Below are positions 1-7,108 of a stretch of 8,857 nt of DNA, in pieces (positions within the stretch are counted from its first letter, which is position 1; every line of letters begins with the position of its first letter). Both the position numbers and the translations under genes were made by a program. This DNA is from JBDSLU01 sp039916225. GTDB taxonomy: Bacteria > Acidobacteriota > Vicinamibacteria > Vicinamibacterales > Vicinamibacteraceae. The DNA is taken from contig JBDSLU010000142.1 of NCBI GenBank assembly GCA_039916225.1, positions 1 to 8,857 of the forward strand, read 5' to 3'. The notes under the pieces were generated by a model that was given only the letters and a program-made list of their open reading frames with translations, had not been told where the DNA came from and did not search any database.

Positions 1-1106
1 CGGGTCGGTCCCTTCTCGATCGGCGCCGTGAAGATGTCGCCGCGCGCCGCGAACAGCGCCCGCTCGCCCCTCGGGCTCAGCTCGACGTCGCGTACCTGGT
101 TGCCGACCGGGATGCGGCTCGGACGCCTGGCCAGGCCGTCATCCGGCACGGCGATGGCGACCATCGCCGCCTTGCCCGTCTTGGTGTCGAGGATCTGCAA
201 TTCGCCGTTCGACTCGAAGACGATGCGGCCGCCCTGCACGTCCTCGCTCGGCCAGCGCACGTCCCATGTGGTGGACGTGGTCAGCGGCGCGACCGTCTTC
301 TTCGCGACGTCGTAGGCGTAGAGATTGAACGTGCCGCTGCGATCCGAGTTGAAGTAGATGGTCCCGCCGATCCACATCGGATCGCGGTCGGCGCGGGGGT
401 GGTCGGTGATCCGCGTCGCCTCGTTGGTCTTCAGATCGAACACGAACAGATCGTTGGCCTGGCCGCCGCCATAGCGCTTCTCGGAGCGGAAATCGCGAAA
501 GCGCGGCGAGTAGACGACGCGGGCGCCGTCCGGCGCGTAGGCGCCGGCCCCGGATTCGGGCATCGGCAGCGGCTCGGCCGGGCCGCCCGTCGCGGCCACG
601 GTGTAGAGCCGCGTCATCGGCAGCGTCCACGAATCGCGGTGCGACCGGAACAGCACGCGCGTGCCGTCCGGCGACCAGCCATAGACCTGGTTGTCGTAGC
701 CCCAGCGCGTCGCCAGGGGCCCGCGCGCCGGATAGAACGTCAGCTGCGTGGGCACGCCACCCCCGCTCGGCATCACGTAGACCTGCTCGTCGCCGTCGTA
801 CTGGCCGGTGAAGGCCAGCCACTTCCCGTCTGGCGAGAACTTGGCGAACAGCTCGACGCCCGGGTGCGACGTCAGGCGCGTCGCCGTGCCGCCGCCGGCC
901 GGCGCGAGCCACAGATCGCCGCCATGGGTAAACACCAGCCGGTCGCCGTAGAGGTCGGGAAAGCGCAGCAGCTTGGACTGGGCCGCGGCGGGAACCGCCG
1001 CCGGCCCCTGGCCCGCGGAAGCCGGTGCAACGAAGGCGGGTGACACGACGGCGGAGGCCGCGCCCAGCGCGGAGAGGGCGAGGACGCGAACGAGGGCGAA
1101 CGGCAC
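1..1106 (-). CDS. Tricorn protease homolog, N-terminal propeller part (partial, runs off left edge)
   Basis: The 368 codons visible here encode the N-terminus of a tricorn-type peptidase. In this family beta-propellers gate and feed a C-terminal PDZ plus S41 serine protease core, which degrades peptides. The GTG start at 1106 is chosen because AGGAGG lies 5 nt upstream. Residues 1-31 are hydrophobic and alanine-rich and look like a Sec signal peptide (PFALVRVLALSALGAASA), so the protein is probably exported. From about residue 47 come WD40/TolB-like blades: RFPDLYGDRLVFTHGGDLWL, then a SHPGVELFAKFSPDGKWLAF motif, WSPDGTRVLFRS near 144-155, YAPDGARVVYSP, and MWIGGTIYFNSDRSG. Known full-length members have roughly 1,050-1,100 residues, so the second propeller, PDZ and catalytic domains should lie beyond position 1. 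It is the last visible gene of the glcDEF operon. The fold and family are secure; catalytic competence cannot be judged here. Confidence 0.9.
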   Translation of the reverse strand, partial: MPFALVRVLALSALGAASAVVSPAFVAPASAGQGPAAVPAAAQSKLLRFPDLYGDRLVFTHGGDLWLAPAGGGTATRLTSHPGVELFAKFSPDGKWLAFTGQYDGDEQVYVMPSGGGVPTQLTFYPARGPLATRWGYDNQVYGWSPDGTRVLFRSHRDSWTLPMTRLYTVAATGGPAEPLPMPESGAGAYAPDGARVVYSPRFRDFRSEKRYGGGQANDLFVFDLKTNEATRITDHPRADRDPMWIGGTIYFNSDRSGTFNLYAYDVAKKTVAPLTTSTTWDVRWPSEDVQGGRIVFESNGELQILDTKTGKAAMVAIAVPDDGLARRPSRIPVGNQVRDVELSPRGERALFAARGDIFTAPIEKGPT

Positions 1107-1111
1107 AGGGG

Positions 1112-1117
1112 CCTCCT
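1112..1117 (-). promoter_or_regulatory. Shine-Dalgarno of the tricorn gene, overlapping the glcF stop
   Basis: The minus strand reads TAGGAGGCCCCTGTG. The AGGAGG core ends 5 nt before the GTG start at 1106, and its first two bases are the last two of the glcF TAG stop (1118-1116). This fixes the GTG start and implies that ribosomes finishing glcF can reinitiate directly on the protease gene. Confidence 0.8.
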
Positions 1118-2402
1118 AAGTCGTCGGCGGCACCGGCCGCGGATCGCGGGTCAGCGCTTCGTCGACGAGCTCGATGGTATGGACGACGCGCGGCGCGTCG
1201 GCGCCGGCGATCGCGGTGAGATGGGTGGCGAGCTGCGTCAGGCAGCCGATGTTGCCGCTGGCGACGATCGAGGCGCCTGTTGCCAGGACCGCCTTGGCCT
1301 TGCGCTGGCCGAAGGCGTGCGCCAGGGCCGGCTGATCGAGGTTGTAGGTGCCGGCCGAGCCGCAGCAGTCGCTGTCGAGGATCTCGACCAGGCGCACGTT
1401 GCCGATGCGGCCGAGGAGGGCGCGGGGCTCCGCCGAGACACCCTGCGCGTGTCGCAAGTGACAGGCGTCGTGGTACGCGACGGTGATCGGCTCCGGCCAG
1501 CGCGGCGCCAGCGTCACCCCCAACTGCTCGAGGAAGAGACTCACGTCGACGGTGCGGTGGGCCAGCGCGGTGGCCGCCTCGGCCTCGGCGGTGCCCTCGA
1601 AGAGGTGCGGGTACTCCTGCATGCCGGAGCCGCAGCCGGCCGCGGTGGTCACGACGGCGTCGACGTCGACCGGGAATGCCGCGACGTTGACGCGCGCATG
1701 CTGGCGCGCCCGCTCGCGATCACCAACGTGCAGGGCGAGCGCGCCGCAACACCCCTGTGCCGGCGGCACGATCACCTCGACGCCACACTGCGACAGCACC
1801 CGGATCGCGGCGGCGCCGATGTTCGGCGCCAGCACCTGCTGCGCGCACCCGGCCAGCAGGGCGACGCGGGCGCGGCGTGCCCCGCGCGCCGGGGTCAGCG
1901 CCGGCAGCGTCTGCGCCGGCGGAACCGACGGCGGCACCAGCGCCAGCATCGCGCGCATCGATGGCGGCAGGAACGGCGCCATCCAGCGTGTCAAGCGGCC
2001 GAGCCGCAGCGCCCAGGCGAAGCGCGCGGGATACGGCAGCGTCTCCAGCAGCACGTCACGCTGCGCCCGCGCCAGGAGCGACGCGCCTTGCTTTCGGGCA
2101 GCGTGCGCGCGGAACGGCGTCAGCAGATCGCCGTAGGGCACCCCGGACGGGCACGCCGTCGTGCAGGCCAGGCAGCCGAGGCAGCGGTCGATGTGTGGCT
2201 GCACGTCGTCGAGTGAGAGGGTGCCTTCGAGCGCGCCCTTCATCAGCACGATGCGGCCGCGCGGCGAGTCCATCTCCTCGCCCAGCTCGCGATAGGTGGG
2301 ACACGCCGGCAGGCAGAACCCGCAGTGGACGCACGTGGAGACGGCGTGCGCCATGTGTTCGCCGGCGGGCCCGAACGCCTCGGCGTCGATCTCGTGTTGC
2401 AA
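1116..2402 (-). CDS. glcF: Glycolate oxidase iron-sulfur subunit GlcF
   Basis: A 428-residue iron-sulfur subunit of glycolate oxidase, which takes electrons from the flavin subunits and passes them to the respiratory chain. Two ferredoxin-like clusters are visible: C24, C27, C30, C34 (CVHCGFCLPACP) and C74, C77, C80, C84 (CLGCLACTTACP). Two cysteine-rich CCG domains follow, marked by GCAQQ at 185-189 with GCCG at 217-220 and CGSG at 257-260, then by HDACH near 311-315 with DCCGSAG at 345-351 and NIGC near 384-387. E. coli GlcF, as I recall it, is about 407 residues, with its first cluster cysteine near residue 25. That favours the TTG start at 2402, where the first cysteine is residue 24 and AGGGGA lies 8 nt upstream. 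An ATG at 2354 would cut the leader to 7 residues. The frame stays open far upstream, but that part overlaps glcE and is not family-like. It starts 5 nt after glcE and is followed by the tricorn gene. Confidence 0.93.
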   Translation of the reverse strand: MQHEIDAEAFGPAGEHMAHAVSTCVHCGFCLPACPTYRELGEEMDSPRGRIVLMKGALEGTLSLDDVQPHIDRCLGCLACTTACPSGVPYGDLLTPFRAHAARKQGASLLARAQRDVLLETLPYPARFAWALRLGRLTRWMAPFLPPSMRAMLALVPPSVPPAQTLPALTPARGARRARVALLAGCAQQVLAPNIGAAAIRVLSQCGVEVIVPPAQGCCGALALHVGDRERARQHARVNVAAFPVDVDAVVTTAAGCGSGMQEYPHLFEGTAEAEAATALAHRTVDVSLFLEQLGVTLAPRWPEPITVAYHDACHLRHAQGVSAEPRALLGRIGNVRLVEILDSDCCGSAGTYNLDQPALAHAFGQRKAKAVLATGASIVASGNIGCLTQLATHLTAIAGADAPRVVHTIELVDEALTRDPRPVPPTT

Positions 2403-2407
2403 CTCGG

Positions 2408-3532
2408 CTATCCCCTGAACGTGCCGCGTGGATCGATCGTCTGCCGCACGCGGGACAGGAACGCATCGTCGGGGCGCACGCCGAGCATCGGATCGGCGGG
2501 CGCGGGCCCGATGAGGGCGACACCGGACAGGCCGTGCTCGAGGAGCAGCGCGTCGAGCTCGGCCCAGGCGCCGGGCCAGCCGACCCACGCCACTTCCCCA
2601 CCGGCGCCGTAACGGCGCGACGCCCCGGCCCGCGCCAGGGCCGCGTCGAGCGCGTGGATGCGCGACGGCGTCACCGCGACCTTGGCCAGCGGGCCGCTCA
2701 CCCAGGCGAAGTCGCGCGACCCCGTCCACCAGGCGGCGGCGTCGACCGGCGACAGCGACGCCGGCGGCTCGACGACCGTCGCGCGATCGTGCCCGAGGAT
2801 GGCGGCGAGCCCCTCGGCGCGCGCGTCGATGGCGTCCGCCGCGCCGGCGATACGAACGATGACGGCGCCCTCGGGCGTCAGCTCCACCGCGTCGGGATCG
2901 GTGGTCGAGCGGCGCACGCGATCGAGCGCCGCCAGGGCATCGCCGAGGCTGGCGCAGGCGACGCGCAGCGTCCGTTCGGCGCGCGGCGTCGGGAATACCT
3001 TGAAGGTCAGCTCGACGAAGATCGCCAAGCGTCCCAAGCTGCCCAGGAGCAGGTGATGGAGGTAGAACCCGGCGGCGTTCTTGACGACCTTGCCGCCGCC
3101 CCGGATCAGGCGTCCCTCGCCGTCGACGAACTTGGCGCCGATCAGGAAGTCGCGCACCCCGCCGTGGTGGTAGCGGCCGGGCCCGTTCAGCCCCGACGCC
3201 ACGGTGCCGCCGATGGTGGCGCCCCGGCCAGCCAGCGGCGGCTCGAACGGCAGCGACTGGCCGTGCTCGGCCAACCGGCGCTCGATTTCAGCCACCGGCG
3301 TGCCGGCCAGTGCGGTGAACGTGCACTCATCCGCCTGGTACTCGGTGATGCCGGTGAGACCGGCCAGATCCACCACGACACCGTCGCCGGCGTGGTGCAG
3401 AGCGGTCTTCGAGCGGCCGGCGACCGGCCGCACACGCGTGGTGTCGCCGATGCCAGGGGCAGCGTAGAGCACCGCCTCCTGGACCTCGGGCATCGTGGTC
3501 GGCTTCAGCAACGACAAGGGGAACGTCTTCAC
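2408..3532 (-). CDS. glcE: Glycolate oxidase FAD-binding subunit GlcE
   Basis: A 374-residue FAD-binding PCMH-type subunit of the GlcDEF glycolate oxidase. The FAD-binding part spans about residues 13-190. It includes RPVAGRSK near 35-42, GGTVASGLNGPGRY at 108-121, then GGVRDFLIGAKFVDGEGRL and the GlcE signature GGGKVVKNAAGFYL at 145-158, followed by GSLGRLAIFVELTFKVFP. The C-terminal part (about 190-374) is the less conserved cap region and ends in VRQTIDPRGTFRG, a typical tail for this family. E. coli GlcE is, from memory, about 350 residues. The GTG at 3532 is chosen because it overlaps the glcD stop as GTGA and gives the expected N-terminus. An in-frame ATG at codon 14 is a possible alternative. 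No strong Shine-Dalgarno is seen, so translation probably depends on coupling to glcD. Confidence 0.92.
   Translation of the reverse strand: MKTFPLSLLKPTTMPEVQEAVLYAAPGIGDTTRVRPVAGRSKTALHHAGDGVVVDLAGLTGITEYQADECTFTALAGTPVAEIERRLAEHGQSLPFEPPLAGRGATIGGTVASGLNGPGRYHHGGVRDFLIGAKFVDGEGRLIRGGGKVVKNAAGFYLHHLLLGSLGRLAIFVELTFKVFPTPRAERTLRVACASLGDALAALDRVRRSTTDPDAVELTPEGAVIVRIAGAADAIDARAEGLAAILGHDRATVVEPPASLSPVDAAAWWTGSRDFAWVSGPLAKVAVTPSRIHALDAALARAGASRRYGAGGEVAWVGWPGAWAELDALLLEHGLSGVALIGPAPADPMLGVRPDDAFLSRVRQTIDPRGTFRG
2411..2416 (-). promoter_or_regulatory. Shine-Dalgarno supporting the TTG start of glcF
   Basis: The minus strand reads AGGGGATAGCCGAGTTG. The purine-rich AGGGGA sits inside the last codons of glcE, directly before its TAG stop, and 8 nt before the TTG proposed as the glcF start. 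It is the main sequence evidence for preferring this TTG over the downstream ATG. Confidence 0.55.
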
Positions 3533-4974
3533 GAGGGCACGCGCTTCGTCGCCGCCGCGTGGGCAGCCAGGTGCTTGGCCGCGGCGGCCTGGGTCACCGG
3601 CGCGAACACTTTGCCGGGGTTGGCGATGTCGGCGGGATCCATCATTCGCTGCAATCGTTTCATGCAGGCGATATCCTCCTCGCCGTACTGCTCGGCGAGG
3701 AAGTCGCGCTTCTCGAGGCCGACGCCGTGCTCGCCGGTGATCGATCCGCCGAGCGCGATGCACAGCCGGAGGATCTCGGCGGCGCAGGCTTCCGCACGAT
3801 CGTGCGCGCCAGCGATGCGGCCGTCGAACAGAATCAGCGGATGCAGGTTGCCGTCGCCGGCGTGGAACACGTTGGCGATGCGGATGCCGTGTGTGCGGCC
3901 GATGGCCTCGATGCCGACCAGCGCTTCACCGAGCCGGCTGCGCGGCACGACACCGTCCTGGACGATGAAGTCGGGGCTGAGGCGGCCTACCGCGGAGAAG
4001 GCCGACTTGCGTCCCTTCCACATCGCCAGCCGCTCGGCGGCGTTCTGCGCGATGCGGACGTTGTAGGCGCCCGAGGCCCGGATCAGCGCTTCGAGATCGA
4101 CGAACTGCGCGTCGATGTCGGCGGCCTCGCCCTCGAGCTCGACCAGCAGCACCGCCGCGGCGTCGAGCGGATAGCCCGCGTGCACCGCGGCTTCAGCGGC
4201 CTGGATCGCCAAGTGGTCCATGATCTCCATCGCGCCGGGCAGCAGCCCGGAGCGGACGATGCGCGACACCGCGTCGCCGGCCGCCGCCAGCGACCGATAC
4301 GCGGCGAGGACGGTGCGGAAGCCGGCCGGGCGCGGCAGCAGCCGCAGCGTGATTTCGAGGGCGATGCCGAAGCGGCCTTCCGACCCGACGAACCCGCCGA
4401 CCAGATCGGGCCCGACCGGATCGAGGCTGCGGCCGCCGAGCGTGGCCAGGGTGCCATCGGCGAGGACGACCTTGAGGCCGAGGACATGGTTCAAGGTCAT
4501 GCCGTGGCGAAAGCAGTGCGCGCCGCCCGAATTGAAGGCGACGTTGCCGCCGATGGTGCAGATCGCCTGGCTCGACGGGTCGGGCGCGTAGTAGAGGCCG
4601 AGCGGGATGGCGGCGGCCGATACATCCAGGTTGATCACGCCGGGCTCGACCACGGCGATCCGATCGACCGGGTCGATCTCGAGGATCCGCGTCAGCCGGT
4701 TCAGCGCGATGACGATGCCGTCGACGTGCGGCACGGCACCGCCCGACAGACTCGTGCCGCTGCCACGCGCCACGAACGGGACGCCGGCCGCCGCGCACAG
4801 CCGGACGACGGCGACGACTTCGTCGCCGGTCTCGGGCAGGACGACCGCGCGCGGCCGGGCTTTGAAGGTGGTCAGGCCATCGGACTCGAACGCGGCCAGG
4901 CCTGCCGCAGCGGTGACGATGCGCGCCGGCGGGAGCACCCGGGCGAGCGCCGGCAGCAAGTCGGAAGGGCCCAC
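3529..4974 (-). CDS. glcD: Glycolate oxidase FAD-linked catalytic subunit GlcD
   Basis: A 481-residue flavoprotein that oxidises glycolate (and often D-lactate) to glyoxylate and is the catalytic subunit of GlcDEF. The PCMH FAD-binding domain spans about residues 40-215, with ARGSGTSLSGGA (69-80), YYAPDPSSQ (128-136), TIGGNVAFNSGGAHC (140-154) and GSEGRFGI (197-204). The C-terminal FAD-oxidase domain has FHAGDGNLHPLILFD (370-384), GEHGVGLEK (414-422) and a closing MDPADIANPGKVF. The frame is open further upstream to 5097, but that part is low-complexity arginine-rich and would overlap the divergent gene. The GTG at 4974 gives a length close to E. coli GlcD (about 499 residues, from memory). 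A TACCAT hexamer lies 7 nt upstream and no Shine-Dalgarno is visible, consistent with a leaderless mRNA. Homologous D-lactate or D-2-hydroxyacid dehydrogenases look alike, but adjacent glcE and glcF favour glycolate. Confidence 0.93.
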   Translation of the reverse strand: MGPSDLLPALARVLPPARIVTAAAGLAAFESDGLTTFKARPRAVVLPETGDEVVAVVRLCAAAGVPFVARGSGTSLSGGAVPHVDGIVIALNRLTRILEIDPVDRIAVVEPGVINLDVSAAAIPLGLYYAPDPSSQAICTIGGNVAFNSGGAHCFRHGMTLNHVLGLKVVLADGTLATLGGRSLDPVGPDLVGGFVGSEGRFGIALEITLRLLPRPAGFRTVLAAYRSLAAAGDAVSRIVRSGLLPGAMEIMDHLAIQAAEAAVHAGYPLDAAAVLLVELEGEAADIDAQFVDLEALIRASGAYNVRIAQNAAERLAMWKGRKSAFSAVGRLSPDFIVQDGVVPRSRLGEALVGIEAIGRTHGIRIANVFHAGDGNLHPLILFDGRIAGAHDRAEACAAEILRLCIALGGSITGEHGVGLEKRDFLAEQYGEEDIACMKRLQRMMDPADIANPGKVFAPVTQAAAAKHLAAHAAATKRVPS

Positions 4975-4981
4975 GAACGCT

Positions 4982-4987
4982 ATGGTA
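4982..4987 (-). promoter_or_regulatory. Candidate leaderless -10 element of the glcDEF operon
   Basis: On the minus strand TACCAT (TANNNT pattern) is followed by 7 nt and then the GTG proposed for glcD. Initiation at the usual distance from a -10 would fall on or next to the start codon, matching the missing Shine-Dalgarno. No good -35 is seen; the 17-nt spacer position reads AGTGTC and overlaps the divergent -10. Confidence 0.4.
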
Positions 4988-5009
4988 GTCGTTCGCGGCG
5001 CCGGGACAC

Positions 5010-5015
5010 TAGAAT
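5010..5015 (+). promoter_or_regulatory. Candidate leaderless -10 element of the DUF1080-gudD-kdgD operon
   Basis: TAGAAT, five of six matches to TATAAT, lies 6 nt before the GTG start at 5022. No Shine-Dalgarno precedes that GTG. A transcript beginning at the GTG would be leaderless. No recognisable -35 is present; the position expected for a 17-nt spacer reads AGTCGT and touches the divergent glcD -10. Confidence 0.45.
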
Positions 5016-5021
5016 GGGCCC

Positions 5022-5705
5022 GTGCGCGCCACGCTGACTGCCCTCTTCGTCTCCGCCGGAACCGTGCTCGCCTGCGCGTCGGCGCCGACGGCGCCAACCG
5101 CCGGGACGCCGCCGGTGACGCAGGCTCCGGCCGAAGCCGGGTTCACGGCGGTCTTCAACGGCCGCGACTTCGATGGCTGGACCGGCGCCGTCGACGGCTA
5201 TGAGGTCAAGGACGGCGCCATCGTCTGCAAGGCCGGCCAGGGCGGCACGCTCTACACGCGCCGGACGTTCCGGAACTTCGTCGTCCGCCTCGAGTTCGTG
5301 CTGCCGCCGGCTGGCAACAACGGCCTCGCCATCCGCTACCCGGGGACGGGCGATCCGGCCTACGCCGGCATGACCGAGCTGCAGGTGCTCGACGATGCCG
5401 ATCCGAAGTACGCCGCGCTCGATCCCCGCCAGGCGCACGGCTCCGCCTACGGCATGGTCGCCGCGACGCGCGGCCATCTCAAGCCGGTCGGCGAGTGGAA
5501 CCAGCAGGAAGTGACCGTCACCGGATCCACGATCAAGGTCGTCCTCAACGGCACCACGATCCTCGACGCCGATCTCGCCACCGTCACGTCGTTCATGGCC
5601 GACTCGCCGCATCCGGGCAAGGACCGCACCGAAGGGCATTTCGGGTTCGCCGGCCACAACGATCCGGTCGCCTTCCGTAACATCCGGATCCGCGAGCTGC
5701 CCTGA
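5022..5705 (+). CDS. DUF1080 (3-keto-disaccharide hydrolase-like) lipoprotein
   Basis: A 227-residue secreted lipoprotein. Residues 1-18 form a lipoprotein signal ending in TVLAC, with Cys18 as the probable lipidated residue. A Pro/Ala/Thr-rich linker runs to about residue 38. The rest is one DUF1080 jelly-roll domain starting FTAVFNGRDFDGWTG (41-55). Further family-typical stretches are EVKDGAIVCK (61-70), FVVRLEFVLPPAGNNGLAIR (86-105), MTELQVLDD (117-125), EWNQQEVTVTG (158-168) and GHFGFAGHNDPVAFRNIRIR (205-224). The family is annotated as 3-keto-disaccharide hydrolase and is concanavalin/LamG-like; the substrate of this member is unknown. The GTG start gives the complete lipobox. The stop overlaps the gudD ATG as TGATG, so the lipoprotein is co-translated with glucarate catabolism and may act on a glycan or glycoside upstream of it. 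That functional link is inference. Confidence 0.88.
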   Translation: MRATLTALFVSAGTVLACASAPTAPTAGTPPVTQAPAEAGFTAVFNGRDFDGWTGAVDGYEVKDGAIVCKAGQGGTLYTRRTFRNFVVRLEFVLPPAGNNGLAIRYPGTGDPAYAGMTELQVLDDADPKYAALDPRQAHGSAYGMVAATRGHLKPVGEWNQQEVTVTGSTIKVVLNGTTILDADLATVTSFMADSPHPGKDRTEGHFGFAGHNDPVAFRNIRIRELP

Positions 5706-7051
5706 TGACCGCCTCCCGTCCGTCCGCCGGGCCCCAATCGGGCCTGACGATCACCGATCTGCGCGTCCACTCGATCGCGATCGCCGATCCGCCGCTGCGC
5801 AGCTCCTACGGCCTCCATCAGCCGTACGCGCTCCGCACGATCCTCGAGCTGGTCAGCGACGCCGGGTTCGTCGGGCTGAGCGAGACCCACGGCGGCGACG
5901 TCATCGCCGCCCAGTTCACCCAGCTCCGCGATCGCCTGATCGGCCAGGACGCCTTCACGCTGATGGCGTCCCTGCTGCCGTTGATCGATCCGAGTGCCGC
6001 GCCGGACGGCGACCGGTCGCAGACGTACAGCGTCCCCGGCGAGAACCCGCTCGACGCCGGCAACCGGTTGTTCTCGGCCATCGAGCTGGCCTGCCTCGAC
6101 CTGATCGGCCGGGCCCTCGGGCGCCCGGTCTGCGATCTGCTCGGCGGCCGCGCCCGCAGCGCCGTACCGTTCTCGGCCTACCTGTTCTACAAGCACGCCG
6201 GGGGCGGCGGCGAAGGCGACGACGAGCGCGCCGACGAATACGGCGAGGGCTTGTCGCCGGACGCGATCGTCCGCCAGGCGCAGCAGATGTGCGCCACCTA
6301 CGGCTTCCGCGAAATCAAGCTGAAGGCCGGCGTCCTCGATCCGCCGGTCGAGATCGCCACCATCAAGGCGCTGCACGACGCCTTCGGCGATGGCGTGCCG
6401 CTGCGCATCGATCCCAACTGCGCGTGGTCGGTGCCGACGTCGATCGAGGTCGGGCGGGCGCTGTATCGCGAGCTCGGACGCGGCGGCTATCTCGAGGATC
6501 CATGCGCCGGCATGGACGGCATGGCCGCCGTCCGCAAGGCGCTGCTCGACGCCGGCGAGGACACGCCGCTCGCCTCCAACGTCGCCGTCACGTCGTTCGC
6601 CGACCTGCCGGCAGCGGTGCGGCAGGATGCCGTGCAAGTCGTGCTCTGCGATCCGCATTACTGGGGCGGCGTGCGTCAGATCCAGCATCTGTCCCGCCTG
6701 TGCCAGACGTTCGGCATCGGCCTGTCGATGCACTCGAACAGCCATCTCGGCGTGTCGCTGATGGCGATGACCCATGCCGCCGCGGCGGCGCCGCACCTGA
6801 CCTTCGCCTGCGACACGCACTATCCGTGGCAGCACCAGGACGACGAAGTCGTCGCCGGCGGCCGCATCCCCTTCGTCGACGGCTGCGTCCAGATCTCCGA
6901 TCGGCCCGGCCTCGGCATCGACCTCGATCAGGACGCGCTGGCGCGCGGCCGCGAACGCTACGCCCGCTGCCCGTACCGCAAGCGGGACGATCAGGCCGAG
7001 ATGCGCCGGCGGGTCGATCCGACCTGGACGCGCAAGCTCCCCCGCTGGTAG
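5705..7051 (+). CDS. gudD: Glucarate dehydratase (enolase superfamily)
   Basis: A 448-residue enolase-superfamily enzyme that dehydrates D-glucarate (often also L-idarate) to 5-dehydro-4-deoxy-D-glucarate in the cytoplasm. The N-terminal capping domain includes YGLHQPYALRTILEL (35-49) and SETHGGD (59-65). Barrel catalytic residues are visible: the KxK pair K205 and K207 in IKLKAG, metal ligands D236 (RIDPN), E264 (LEDP) and N292 (ASNVAV), then D316 in CDPHYW and the general base/acid H343 in SMHSNSH. THAAAAAPHLTFACDTHYPW (356-375) is a strong GudD signature. E. coli GudD is, from memory, about 446 residues with its catalytic lysine near 207 and histidine near 339, so this looks intact. An acidic Gly-rich loop (about 164-181) ends in DEYGEGL. 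The ATG overlaps the upstream TGA; no Shine-Dalgarno is evident, implying translational coupling. Confidence 0.95.
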   Translation: MTASRPSAGPQSGLTITDLRVHSIAIADPPLRSSYGLHQPYALRTILELVSDAGFVGLSETHGGDVIAAQFTQLRDRLIGQDAFTLMASLLPLIDPSAAPDGDRSQTYSVPGENPLDAGNRLFSAIELACLDLIGRALGRPVCDLLGGRARSAVPFSAYLFYKHAGGGGEGDDERADEYGEGLSPDAIVRQAQQMCATYGFREIKLKAGVLDPPVEIATIKALHDAFGDGVPLRIDPNCAWSVPTSIEVGRALYRELGRGGYLEDPCAGMDGMAAVRKALLDAGEDTPLASNVAVTSFADLPAAVRQDAVQVVLCDPHYWGGVRQIQHLSRLCQTFGIGLSMHSNSHLGVSLMAMTHAAAAAPHLTFACDTHYPWQHQDDEVVAGGRIPFVDGCVQISDRPGLGIDLDQDALARGRERYARCPYRKRDDQAEMRRRVDPTWTRKLPRW

Positions 7052-7057
7052 CAGGCG

Positions 7058-7107
7058 CAACCGCCAACGCCAACCGCCAACCGCCAACGCCCAACTGCCC
7101 AACCGCC
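7058..7107 (+). repeat. C-rich CAAC-based tandem repeat before kdgD
   Basis: Seven head-to-tail degenerate units, each starting with CAAC, begin at 7058, 7065, 7071, 7078, 7085, 7092 and 7100. They are 6-8 nt long with the pattern CAAC(C or T)GC(C), and three are exactly CAACCGC. They fill 50 of the 57 nt between the gudD stop and the kdgD ATG, leaving no purine-rich ribosome site. The minus strand is correspondingly G-rich, with three GGG runs in its first 20 nt. Confidence 0.85.
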
Positions 7108-7108
7108 C

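Noticed and set aside
139..912. Minus-strand open frame with an ATG inside the tricorn gene
   Set aside because: It is out of frame with the clear tricorn propeller reading frame, which runs from the GTG at 1106 to the edge with WD40-like repeats.
1757..4066. Plus-strand open frame of about 769 codons opposite the glc genes
   Set aside because: It lies antisense to glcF, glcE and glcD, which match known families over their full lengths. The translation is Arg/Ala/Gly/Pro-rich low complexity without domains, typical of GC-rich shadow frames.
4975..5097. N-terminal extension of glcD to an ATG at 5097
   Set aside because: The extra 41 residues are Arg-rich, do not fit the GlcD family, and would overlap the signal-peptide region of the divergent lipoprotein gene.
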